Below the pieces are notes generated by a model. The model searched no databases. It saw only the letters and a list, made by a program, of their open reading frames with translations, and was not told the DNA's origin. A stretch of DNA of 64,000 nucleotides from Circinella minor (Eukaryota > Mucoromycota > Mucoromycetes > Mucorales > Lichtheimiaceae), in the NCBI GenBank assembly GCA_016758965.1, contig JAEPRB010000183.1, forward strand, positions 1 through 64,000. The letters run 5' to 3'. The position numbers and the translations under genes are program-made. Below, one piece after another: positions 14,326 to 24,569 of the stretch; position 1 is the stretch's first letter, and each line of letters begins with the position of its first letter.

Positions 14326-14598
14326 ATGTCAAATCATGATGACAAATCAGAATGGCATTCAAGATATCTTCATTTTTGGCAAACAACAATAAAACAAGAA
14401 AAAGAAGCCAAAATTACATTATATAATGATATTAATGTGAAAGGAAAAATAATAGGTATGGATAGTCAAGCCAATCGATTTTGTGTTCAAGATATGGAAA
14501 CACCCAATAGCGGATTGTATGAAAAAGCCGTCTTACGAGGCGTTGATATAAAATTGATTGAGATCTCGCATTATGATTGGCACATCGGAACAAGATGA
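14326..14598 (+). CDS. Gemin7-like Sm-fold protein of the SMN complex
   Basis: Intronless 90-aa protein starting MSNHDDKSEWHSRYLHFWQ. I chose the ATG at 14326 because the frame upstream is A-rich leader and the downstream sequence begins the domain at once. The core matches the Gemin7 fold: a helix, then KITLYNDINVKGKIIGMD (strands 1-2), NRFCVQDMETPNSGLYEKA and VLRGVDIKLIE. Gemin7 heads end in 'tP.G....A.LR..DI', which is seen here. In animals Gemin7 pairs with Gemin6 as an Sm-like dimer in the SMN complex, which loads Sm rings onto U snRNAs in the cytoplasm. Retention in an early-diverging fungus is reasonable, as these lineages keep SMN parts lost in budding yeast. Identity is inferred from pattern only. 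Confidence 0.72.
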   Translation: MSNHDDKSEWHSRYLHFWQTTIKQEKEAKITLYNDINVKGKIIGMDSQANRFCVQDMETPNSGLYEKAVLRGVDIKLIEISHYDWHIGTR

Positions 14599-15119
14599 AC
14601 CGGAGTAGAAAAAAAATTTTCAAGGAACCCAAATCCGACATATAAAAGGATTGTTTCTTTGGAACCATGAAACTTTTCAGCTTGTTCGGCTGACGGTTCC
14701 TAGAATACCCTTTTTTTTGCAAACAATATAATCCGTCTGCTTTTTTCCTTCTTCTTCTTTTATTTTATATTCATTTTTTTTTTTTATTTCATATCATTTA
14801 ATAAATCAAAAAAAAAAAAAGCATCCTCTCTTTTTTTTATTTCTATCTCTTGCATTTTTTTTTATATCTATTTTTAATCTTTCATCTTATACATAACAAA
14901 AAATCCCGTAATCGAGATCAAAAAAGTAAATATTTGTTTTTTATTAAGTAGATTTTTTTTTTTTGTGGGGATTTAATATAGGAACGACAATAACAACAAC
15001 AATGATGATAACCATTAAAAATAAAAATAAAAAAACTAACCTTCACTCTATCGTTATGACAATCAACTACAGGCATTTTATTACTATAATCTGTACATAA
15101 ATATATAATCTTATAAATC
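14599..15119. other. intergenic leader between Gemin7 and the CPSase gene
   Basis: T-rich sequence with CTTCTTCTTC-type pyrimidine runs and A runs, likely Gemin7 3' UTR and CPSase promoter/5' leader. No gene seen. Confidence 0.5.
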
Positions 15120-18100
15120 ATGTCTCCAAGCATTCTTCTTTCTTCAAACGAATCTACTTCCACATCTATTGTTGGTCCTATTGCTCCAGTCACTGCTGTT
15201 GAGGATTACAGTAATGTTACCACAGCTGCATTGGTCTTGAATGACGGCAGTTCATTCCAAGGTGTTTCCTTTGGTGCTGAAGGCAAAAGTATCTCTGGTG
15301 AAATTGTTTTCCAAACAGGTAATTAGTTCGTTGTTTGTTGAAAAAGAAAAAAAAAACAGAAAATTTTTATGTTGTCAGTTGGGTGGAAAAAAAAAGTTTT
15401 TGTGTAACTGATTGTCCACCTTTTTTATATTATCAATCTTAAAAAAAAAAGGTATGGTCGGTTATCCCGAATCATTGACCGATCCTTCTTACCGTGGTCA
15501 AATCTTGGTATTGACTTACCCATTGGTGGGTAACTATGGTGTTCCTGATCGAACTGTCATGGATGAACTCTTAAAGGATATTCCTAAATATTTTGAATCA
15601 AATCAAATTCATATTGCTGGTTTAATTGTTTGTTCTTATACTGAAGATTATTCACATTATTTGGCTACATCTTCTTTGGGTCAATGGCTCAAGGAAAATG
15701 ATGTTCCTGCTCTTTATGGTATTGACTCTCGTTGTTTGACCAAGAAAATCCGTGACCAAGGTGTTTTGTTATCCAAAATCTTGTTTGCTCAAGATGCTTC
15801 TTTACCTAATGCTGGTACTGCTGGCTGGATCAGCGATTATAAGGATGTTGCCTGGGTTGATCCCAATCAAACGAACTTGGTGGCTGAGGTGTCCATTCGT
15901 GAACCCAAGATTTATTACCCTGATCCCGCCCATGCCATTAAAACCCCTTCAGGCCGTACGCTTCGTATTGTTGCCGTCGATGTCGGTATGAAATTTAACC
16001 AAATCCGTTGTTTTGTTTTCCGTGGTGTCGAATTAAAGATCGTTCCCTGGGATTATGATTTCGCAAGTGAACCCGAAGATTCTTATGACGGTCTTTTCAT
16101 TTCAAATGGTCCTGGTGATCCAACCATGGTTGAATTAACTTTTAACCGTTTACGTCAAGTGCTTGAACGTCAATCCAAGCCTATCTTTGGTATTTGTTTG
16201 GGTCATCAATTGTTGGCTTTAGCCGCTGGTGCAAAGACTCAAAAAATGAAATATGGTAACCGTGGTCAAAATATTCCTTGTACAAATATGATTTCCGGTC
16301 GTTGTTACATTACTTCTCAAAACCACGGTTATGCTGTTGATGGTGCTTCTTTACCCGAAAATTTCCAAGAATTATTCATTAATGCCAACGATGGTTCTAA
16401 CGAAGGTATTATTCACAAGTCTTTGCCTATCTTTTCTGTTCAATTCCATCCTGAATCTACTGCTGGTCCTCGTGACACTGAATTCTTATTTGATGTCTAT
16501 ATCGAGACTGTGCGTAAGTGTGTTGAACAAAACAAGATGTTGCCCGTCGAAATGCCCGGGGGTGTTCTTGCTGAAAACTTAAAAAAGAATCCTCGTGTTC
16601 ATGTCAACAAGGTTTTGGTTTTGGGTTCAGGTGGTTTGTCGATTGGTCAAGCGGGTGAATTCGATTACTCTGGTTCTCAAGCTATCAAGGCTTTGAAGGA
16701 AGAAGGTATTCATACTATTTTAATCAACCCCAACATTGCTACTATTCAAACTTCCAAGGGTCTTGCCGATAAGGTTTATTTCTTGCCTGTTACTCCTGAA
16801 TTCGTGCGTAAGGTTATCCAATATGAGAAACCTGATGGTATCTATGTTACTTTTGGTGGTCAAACTGCTTTGAACGTGGGTGTCAAATTGAAGGATGAAT
16901 TTGAAGGTTTGGGTGTTAAGGTTCTCGGTACTCCTATTGATACTATTATTACCACTGAAGATCGTGATTTGTTTGCTCAAGCTTTATTTGAAATCAATGA
17001 AAAATGTGCTCAATCTTCTTCTGCTGAAAACCATACTGAAGCGCTTGCTGCTGCTAATGAAATTGGTTATCCTGTCATTTGCCGTGCTGCTTATGCTCTT
17101 GGTGGTCTCGGTTCCGGTTTCGCTGATAATGACGAAGAATTGGTTGCTTTGTGTAACAAGGCCTTTGCTACTTCCCCACAAGTTTTAATTGAAAAATCCA
17201 TGAAGGGTTGGAAGGAAATTGAATATGAAGTTGTTCGTGATTGTCAAGATAATTGTATTACCGTTTGTAACATGGAAAATTTTGATCCTCTTGGTATTCA
17301 TACGGGTGAATCCATTGTTATCGCTCCTTCTCAAACTTTATCCGATGAAGATTACAACATGTTGCGTACGACTGCTGTCAATGTCATTCGTCACTTGGGT
17401 GTTGTCGGTGAATGTAACATTCAATACGCTTTGAACCCCTTCTCTAAGGAATACTGTATTATTGAAGTCAATGCTCGTTTGTCTCGTTCATCTGCTTTGG
17501 CTTCCAAGGCTACTGGTTATCCTCTTGCCTTTGTTGCCGCCAAGCTTGGTTTGGGTATTCCATTGAATGAAGTCAAGAACAGTGTTACTAAGAAGACCTG
17601 TGCTTGTTTCGAACCTTCTCTCGATTACTGTGTTGTTAAGATTCCTCGTTGGGATTTGAAGAAGTTTAATCGTGTCAGCACTGCTCTTGGTTCCGCTATG
17701 AAATCTGTTGGTGAAGTGATGGCCATTGGTCGTACTTTTGAAGAAACTATGCAAGAAGCTATCCGATCCATTGATTACAGTTTCCCTGGTTTCAGCACCG
17801 TAAGTTTTTTTTTTTTTGGAGGGATTGGGGGAGGACATGAGAATTAAAAACTGGGGGAGGGGAAATAAAAGGTTATATTCGAAACAAAAAAAAAAAAAAA
17901 GAGGGAGAAACTAACTTTAATTATTATTTTTTTTTTTTTTTGTGTCGATGAATAGAATGATTTGGTTACTGATGAACAAATTGACAAGGAACTTTTGGTT
18001 CCCTCTGATATGCGTATTTTTGCTATTGCTAACGCTTTCAGCAAGGGTTACACTGTTGACCGTGTTTGGGAAATGACCAAGATTGACAAATGGTTCTTGA

Positions 18101-19971
18101 ACAAGCTTAACCGTATTATGAACATGGAAAAGAACTTGAAATCTTACACCGAACAATCTATCACTGGTAACGCTTTGCGTGCTGCCAAACAACTTGGTTT
18201 CTCTGATAAGCAAATTGCTGAACAAATCAAGAGTCAAGAAATGACTGTCCGTAGCTTGCGTAAGGGTCACAACATTGTTCCATTTGTTAAACAAATCGAT
18301 ACTGTTGCTGCTGAATTCCCAGCTTTCACCAACTATTTGTACATGACTTACAATGCCTCTGAACACGATATCGCTTTTGAAGATCAAGGTGTGATGGTCA
18401 TTGGTTCCGGTGTCTATCGTATCGGTTCTTCTGTCGAATTCGATTGGTGTGCTGTTCGTGCCATTCGTACTTTGCGTGAAAAGGGTATCAAGACTGTCAT
18501 GGTTAACTATAACCCCGAAACTGTCTCTACTGATTACGATGAAGCTGATCGTTTGTACTTTGAAAACATTACCATGGAACGTATTTTGGATATTTATGAA
18601 CAAGAAGCTTCTACTGGTGTCTTGATGTCTATGGGTGGTCAAACTCCCAACAACATTGCTTTGCCTTTGTACCGTCAAAACGTTAAGGTGCTTGGTACAT
18701 CTCCTGAAAAGATTGATAATGCTGAAGATCGTTACAAATTCTCTAGCATGTGTGATCGTATTGGTGTTGATCAACCTCAATGGCGTGAATTGACCAGCTT
18801 TGAAGAAGCGGAAGAATTCTGTGACAAGGTCAGCTACCCTGTCTTGGTTCGTCCTTCTTATGTTCTTTCTGGTGCTGCCATGAACACTGTCTACTCTCGT
18901 GACAATTTGGTCTCTTACTTGAAGGAAGCTGCCGCTGTTTCACGTGAACATCCCGTTGTTATCTCCAAGTACATTGAAGATGCTAAGGAAATTGAAATGG
19001 ATGCTGTTGCTTTGAACGGTAAATTAATCATGCACGTTATTTCTGAACACGTTGAAAATGCTGGTGTCCATTCTGGTGATGCCACGCTTGTGCAACCTGC
19101 CCAAGATTTGGACCCTGAAACTGTCAAGAAGATTGAAACTGCTACTGCCAAGATTGGTGAAGCTTTGGAAATCACGGGTCCTTTCAATATTCAATTCATT
19201 GCCAAGGACAACGAAATCAAGGTTATCGAATGTAACGTTCGTGCTGCTCGTTCTTATCCTTTCGTTTCCAAGGTTATTGGTGTTGATTTGATTGAAATGG
19301 CCACGCATGCCATGTTGGGTATGCCCGTTACTCCTTACCCCAAGGTTAACTTACCTCACAAGAAATACGTTGGTGTTAAGGTTCCTCAATTCTCTTTCAG
19401 TCGTCTTCCCGGAGCTGATCCTGTTCTTGGTGTTGAAATGGCCTCGACTGGTGAAGTTGCTTGTTTCGGTGAAGATAAGTACTCTGCTTACATTAAGGGT
19501 TTGGTTGCTACTGGCTTCAAGTTACCCAAGAAGAACATCTTATTTTCCATTGGTTCCGAAAAGGAAAAGGAAGAATTGTTGCCTTCGATGCAAAAGTTAC
19601 ATGAATTGGGTTATCAATTGTTTGCTACCAGTGGTACTGCTGAATATGTCAAGAGCCATGGTGTTCCCGTGATTGAATTGAAGGGTTTGGATGGTGAAGA
19701 TGCTGCCATTGAACCTGAATGTTGTCTTCATGAACATTTGAGTAACAACAAGATTGATATGTATATCAACTTGCCTTCTCAAAACCGATTTGCTCGTCCT
19801 GCTTCCTTTGTTTCTCAAGGTTATCGATCCCGTCGTATGGCTGTCGACTATTCTATTCCATTACTGACTAACGTCAAGTGTGCCAAGTTATTCGTTGAAG
19901 GTCTTGCTCGTATGGAAAAGGACTTTACCGTTTCTCCATTGGATTTCCAAACCGATAACACTTTTGCTTAA
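15120..19971 (+). CDS. glutamine-dependent carbamoyl-phosphate synthetase, fused GATase-CPSase without DHOase/ATCase
   Basis: Three exons (15120-15318, 15452-17799, 17956-19971) give 1520 aa. The N-terminal small-subunit domain starts [20 protein letters not shown] and [16 protein letters not shown]. The class I glutaminase follows, with GICLGHQ (nucleophile Cys near residue 315) and FHPES. The large subunit begins [20 protein letters not shown] and carries two ATP-grasp halves (for example [11 protein letters not shown] and [11 protein letters not shown]). A C-terminal MGS-type regulatory domain follows ([30 protein letters not shown]). It makes carbamoyl phosphate from glutamine, bicarbonate and 2 ATP. 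Sequence style is that of the CAD/URA2 and CPS1/CPSIII lineage, not the separate fungal CPA1/CPA2 pair. The stop falls right after the MGS domain, so the dihydroorotase-like and ATCase domains of URA2 are absent. Length is close to vertebrate CPS1 (1500 aa), yet the active-site Cys is kept. Codon use is strongly biased, suggesting high expression. No clear mitochondrial presequence. Confidence 0.92.
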
Positions 19972-20539
19972 ATTTCATATCATTATTTTTTAAAATCATA
20001 ATCACGTTCTCCATAACACACACACACACACATACATACACACCAAAAAGTATAATTTAGATGTCTTTTTTTTTATATATATATAGAGATTAGTTTTCAT
20101 TTTTTGTTCTTTATTTTTTAATAAGGGTATTCCTCTCCATATTATTATTATTATTATTATTATTATATTATATATATATATATATACATATTTTATTTTT
20201 TTCACTGGGATTTTTTTTCTAATATTTGTAGTTGTTAAATCTTTTTCATTTCATTTTATTTGTTTATAATAATACCATTACCATCATTTTCATTTTTTTT
20301 TTTTTTTAAAAAAAAAAAAGTATGTTTTGTTTTTCTCATTTTTTTTTTACCATATATAAAAATTTCTGTTTTCTGTTTTTATTCCATATATATTGCGTTT
20401 TTTTTTTTTGTTGTGTGTTTTCTGTTTTAAAATGTCTGTTTTGATTCATTGGGGGGAAAAAAAAAAGAGACCAAAGTTGGGGTACGTGATGGATATGAGA
20501 GGAGGGAGAGATTACAAATTATATATATGAAAAAGGTTA
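19972..20539. other. convergent 3' region with microsatellites
   Basis: Lies between the stops of the CPSase gene (+) and the proteasome gene (-). Contains (CA)n near 20017-20035, (ATT)n near 20140-20165, (TA)n near 20168-20184 and several T runs. No gene. Confidence 0.6.
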
Positions 20540-21627
20540 TTAACTGCTTCCTGATGCAGCAGCAGCAGCAGCCGATGGTTTCTTCTTTCGTTCAGCTTCT
20601 TCTTCCTTTTCCTTTTCAATCTCGGCCACAACTTTTTCTACTTGTTCAGTTTCCAAACTTTTGACAGTACTATCTGACAACATGACAGAAATTTCAATAT
20701 TCTTTGCACCTGTTTGAACCACTTCCAACAAAGATTTCACAGCTAATTTGATAGTTTCCTTTTGATCCATATCTTCCTTATAATTCTTTTCCAAGAATTC
20801 ACGAACTGTCTTGGAGCTTCGACCAATTGAATTAGCTTTCCATGCAGTATAGATACCAGAAGGTTCAGTCATATACAATTTGGGTTCCTTTTGATCAAAA
20901 CCAACAATTAATGTTGAAATACCAAAGGGACGTACACCACCGCTTTGAGTATATTTCTAAAATATTATTTTATTTTTTTATGTAAGCTCATTATACAGTT
21001 CCTTCTTTCTTTCGTTAAACCCTTTTCTTATTTTTCCTTCTTTTTCTTTCTTATTTTTTTTTTCGTTTTACCTGTTGCACTTGAGCAATGTGACGAGTGA
21101 TATATTCAACACTAGGAGGATCTTCAACAGTCAAACGATGACTTTGACATTCAATTCTTGCTTTATTAACCAATACACGTGCATCAGCAGTCAAACCTAT
21201 ATATATTATGCATTTATTTAGTTTATATGTTAAAACAATAATAATAATGATACCAAGTTTTTTTGTTTTCCATTAATATATTTTATTACCTGCAAATGCC
21301 AAAGCAATATGTTCGTCAAGCATACAAATCTTACGAACAGTTCTTGGGTCTTGCAATTTCAATACGGATTTCTTTTCAACACCAAGTACAACGACATCTT
21401 TACCTCGTACACCAACCTAATTTTAATTTTTATCAATTAATATCAAAAAAAAAAAAAAGTATTCATAAACAAAACTTTTTTAATTGTTTATAGTTTCGAG
21501 TCCTATTATTTAAAAATTGACTTACTGCACAAGTTCCTTTTCGTACAGCTTCTGATGCATATTCGACTTGAAACAAATGACCATCAGGTGAAAAAACGGT
21601 CAATGCACGATCGTAAGATCCAGACAT
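20540..21627 (-). CDS. PRE6: 20S proteasome subunit alpha-4 (PRE6/PSMA7)
   Basis: Four exons on the minus strand: 21627-21526, 21416-21290, 21196-21072 and 20956-20540, giving 256 aa. The start [20 protein letters not shown] contains the alpha-subunit signature. [55 protein letters not shown] and [14 protein letters not shown] follow, as in PSMA7. The C-terminus is a Lys/Glu-rich coil ending in a run of Ala and Ser, typical for alpha-4 tails though the Ala run (from GCA/GCT repeats near 20557) is specific here. Alpha subunits are non-catalytic and form the outer gate rings of the core particle. All introns are small GT-AG. Identity is secure; alpha-4 rather than another alpha type rests on the SYDRA start and the [10 protein letters not shown] block. 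Confidence 0.95.
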
Positions 21628-22442
21628 GGTTTTATTTTATTAAATAGTTGGGGGGAAAAAAAAAAAAAGTTTAAAAATGAGGATTGGAATCGAGTTGTGT
21701 AAAGAAAAAAGGCACACACACACACACACGCACTAAATGGGACACGCGTCGCTTGGATTCCAAATGGGAACAACCGGCGGACGTTAAAATTTGTTAAAAA
21801 GAGATTTTTTTAAAGGTACAGGAGTTTCCAAGAAAATAAGAAATTAACTTACATGTTTTTAAGCATACGGCCCACTCCACTTTACAAATGTTGTCAAGGG
21901 GAAAAGTAATTAGCACCTTGACCTGCTTCCAGGAACGATGCTTTCTATAACGTAAGTAAATTCAATAAATAAAGTTATTATTATCAGTTTTATTATTTTT
22001 GATCAATTGAGAAATTATTATTTACTATCATTATTAGCGGTTTTGGCATATAAAGACCGAAACGTGAACTCCCACTTCAAATATATATAATTATAGTAAC
22101 TCAAACAGACATAAAGTCATCCATTAAAATATACTTTTTACTTGCTTAACCCCTACTTTTCTCTTTAAACGTTACTTCAAAGATATTGCTATCAACGAAA
22201 CGTAACATTATATTATGATGTCTCTCCTGCCGCCAATATTAAGAAAAAAACATTCAATGGCAACAAATATTTAAAAGAATATTTAATACATATTAGATAC
22301 ATTGAATTCTGGTTATAGGCAGTTTTTTTTTTAGTTAGTCAACGTTATTAACTAAATATATTTTACAGAATTTTTTTTTTGTTCTACGTACATAAATTTA
22401 TCCCTATCAACCCCACAGTATATAATTCTGTAACAACGACAC

Positions 22443-22808
22443 GCTGAAATTACAAGCAAAGCAGGATCATGATGCTGCTGCTCTCAAGAAGTTACAAGAC
22501 GAGCGGACAGCCCGAAACTGCTGCTCTTACTAGTGCTTGGTATATGACATCAGGCACCAAAAAAGATATGTAAACGTTGCCACTTTAGTAATGCTGAAGA
22601 AGACATTGATCCAAATGAAAACAAAGTCACTGATGCATTCATTGCAAACTATGCTAAGCTAGCAATTAAGGAAGAATGAGACTTAGAGCTGATAAAAAAG
22701 CAGCAGGATTATATTGATGCTGCTCGTGCAATTGAAGTGCAAGTCAAACAGCTAGAGTAAGAAACCAAAGAGCTGAGACAAAAGTTGTTGGACTTAGACG
22801 AAAAATAA
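22443..22808 (+). pseudogene. decayed coiled-coil coding relic
   Basis: Reading through stops and a frame change, the plus strand gives LKLQAKQDHDAAALKKLQDE, then CKRCHFSNAEEDIDPNENK with AFIANYAKLAIKEE, then IKKQQDYIDAARAIEVQVKQ and ETKELRQKLLDLDEK. Amino-acid composition and heptad-like spacing indicate a former coiled-coil protein with a C-X-X-C pair. At least three in-frame stops and one frameshift show it is dead. It resembles repeat-family proteins I associate with Mucorales genomes, but I cannot name it. Confidence 0.45.
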
Positions 22809-22954
22809 AGGACCAACAAAAGAAACTACTTATTTTATCTGATACCATTCATCATTAGGTGGTGGTCACTGCAGTTGATGAGATGCTTCCTCAATACAGC
22901 TGTCATCTATTATCATTGAAGAAGGTGGACCTCTTTATTCTTATAAATCATTGT

Positions 22955-23035
22955 TTGAATACGTAGGTAGAGAATACTAAAATGTCAGCAAAGCATGATT
23001 GATGAGATGCTGTATTCAAATATATATAATAACGA
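22955..23035. repeat. dispersed repeat, inverted copy near 27355-27435
   Basis: The reverse complement of this stretch reads AATACAGCATCTCATCAATC followed by ATGCTTTGCTGACATTTTAG. The plus strand near 27370 reads AATACAGCATCTTATCAATT followed by ATGCTTTGGTGAAATTTTGG. The match is clear but diverged and in opposite orientation, so a second copy of part of the neighbouring element lies there. Confidence 0.6.
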
Positions 23036-23039
23036 ATGA

Positions 23040-23880
23040 CGGTCCACTTATGGGCCATCATAGGTTGGATACAATACTGTGTCACGATCATTTTGGATGA
23101 TTTTAGAAAAGCCTAAATCCCCAAATACTTGAGTAAGTGTTTTGCAATTGTGAGACCTGTTTTGTGTAGAGAGAATATAATTATTTCCTTTTAGAGTAAT
23201 AGAATTAAGGTCACCTATGTCAAGTGCAATATGACTTTAAGATTTATCAGAATAATACTTCACATTGAATGAATCTTTGACGGTCAGGACAACTAGATTC
23301 AATATTTTGAGCATTTGTTTGGTAAGTCCAGTGCATATGTTGACTATGTAATTTGTAAACTACTATAGCATCAATTTAGAAATGTCCGTGCAAATGAACT
23401 TGCTGTAATAAGTTCATACATTCTTCAACAGGTGGAGTCATGAAGTCAGTATATCATTATGAATTGTATCAGTGCGTTTAACATCTGTAGAATTATTATA
23501 ATTATTTTTATGTGCAAATCGAGTATCAACTAAATAAGGTACAGAAGCGATTAATTGCTTTGATTTATTACCCTCTCCAGCTTCTGCAAAGTCCAGAGAC
23601 GTGAGATGGTATCAGGAATAATATTATCAATACCTGGAATGTGAACAACTTCAAAGTGATAATCACAAATAATATCGAACCATGTAACCATCATAGAATT
23701 AGCAATTGGTTAAGTATGTAGGTATGTCAAAGCTTTATGATCGCAATATATGGTAAACTTTGGTTGCCTTCATAAAAATTGATGAAAGCGTTTGAAGTGC
23801 TTAACAGTCCACACTTGGTAGTAGAATAATTACGTTCAGTCTTATTTGAAGAGTGTCACAAAAAACCAATGTACATAGTA
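23040..23880 (-). mobile_element. Ty3/Gypsy-type retrotransposon relic: RNase H C-terminal part and integrase zinc region
   Basis: The minus strand, read with frame changes, gives NKTERNYSTTK (about 23850), CDHKALTYLHT then PIANSMMVTWFD and VVHIPGIDNIIPDTISRL (about 23590-23760). These are the end of a Ty3-type RNase H domain. Then comes VYKLHSQHMHWTYQTNAQNI and SSCPDRQRF (about 23280-23345), the HHCC region of integrase with one Cys changed, and farther on a weak integrase-core match. Several stops and frameshifts interrupt it, so the element is inactive. A matching upstream part lies at 30360-31930 in the same orientation. Confidence 0.75.
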
Positions 23881-23957
23881 GCTAAGCTACATTATATGAA
23901 CTATCATTTTTTTATCTTATTTGTACAGCTTACATATTAGTACCAGCTGCGTTTCAA

Positions 23958-24010
23958 ATTCGCTAAACCAGTACAAATCCTTACATATATTGAGTACAGG
24001 TTTAACGAAT
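23958..24010. repeat. 17-bp imperfect inverted repeat related to a motif at 29751
   Basis: ATTCGCTAAACCAGTAC (23958-23974) and GTACAGGTTTAACGAAT (23994-24010) are reverse complements at 15 of 17 positions. The same core, ATTCGCTAAACCGGTA, recurs at 29751-29766, with ATTAGTTAAACCGGTA at 29810-29825. It looks like terminal or sub-terminal sequence of a DNA transposon. Confidence 0.55.
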
Positions 24011-24404
24011 AATCATCTTATTCTCTATATAATAAAAATCTTGAAAGATTCTCACATAACCTATCCCGTTATCATTTTATTCTTATCTTATTTACTTATT
24101 AATCCATATTCATAAATATCTCAAAGAGCAGCCATAGGCGGCAAGAGATCTCTTGAAAACAAATAAACAAAATAAAATAAATGGATGGATCCACTAACTA
24201 TTTCAAGTCAAGCTGGTAGATTTACTTGAAAGTCATCCAAATGCCTTTGATCAACTATTGAACCATCCCTAACCTCTCTTTTTATTATTACTAGATAGCC
24301 ACTTTATAGTTTAATCCATCTGTACTAATTATTATGATTTTCTTTACTGTTATATAAATGAAAAAAATGGGACCATATATATAGACTATGTAGAATACCG
24401 CCAC

Positions 24405-24566
24405 TTTTCTTCTGTAGAAGATCTTCTTGTGTCACAAACCAATACTTTTCTACATGATCTACTTACCAAAAAAACAACATGGCTTTTTCTTCTGTAGAAG
24501 ATCTTCTTGTGTCACAAACCAATACTTTTTTCTACATAATCTACTTACCAAAAAAACAACATGGCT
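24405..24566. repeat. two-copy tandem repeat, 80-bp unit
   Basis: The block starting TTTTCTTCTGTAGAAGATCT is followed 80 bp later by a nearly identical copy (one T insertion and one G-to-A change). Each unit contains the palindrome CTTCTGTAGAAG and ends in AAAAAAACAACATGGC. Confidence 0.85.
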
Positions 24567-24569
24567 TTT

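Noticed and set aside
17917..18780. 287-codon minus-strand open frame
   Set aside because: It lies antisense to strongly conserved CPSase coding sequence and arises from that gene's codon bias; no family resemblance.
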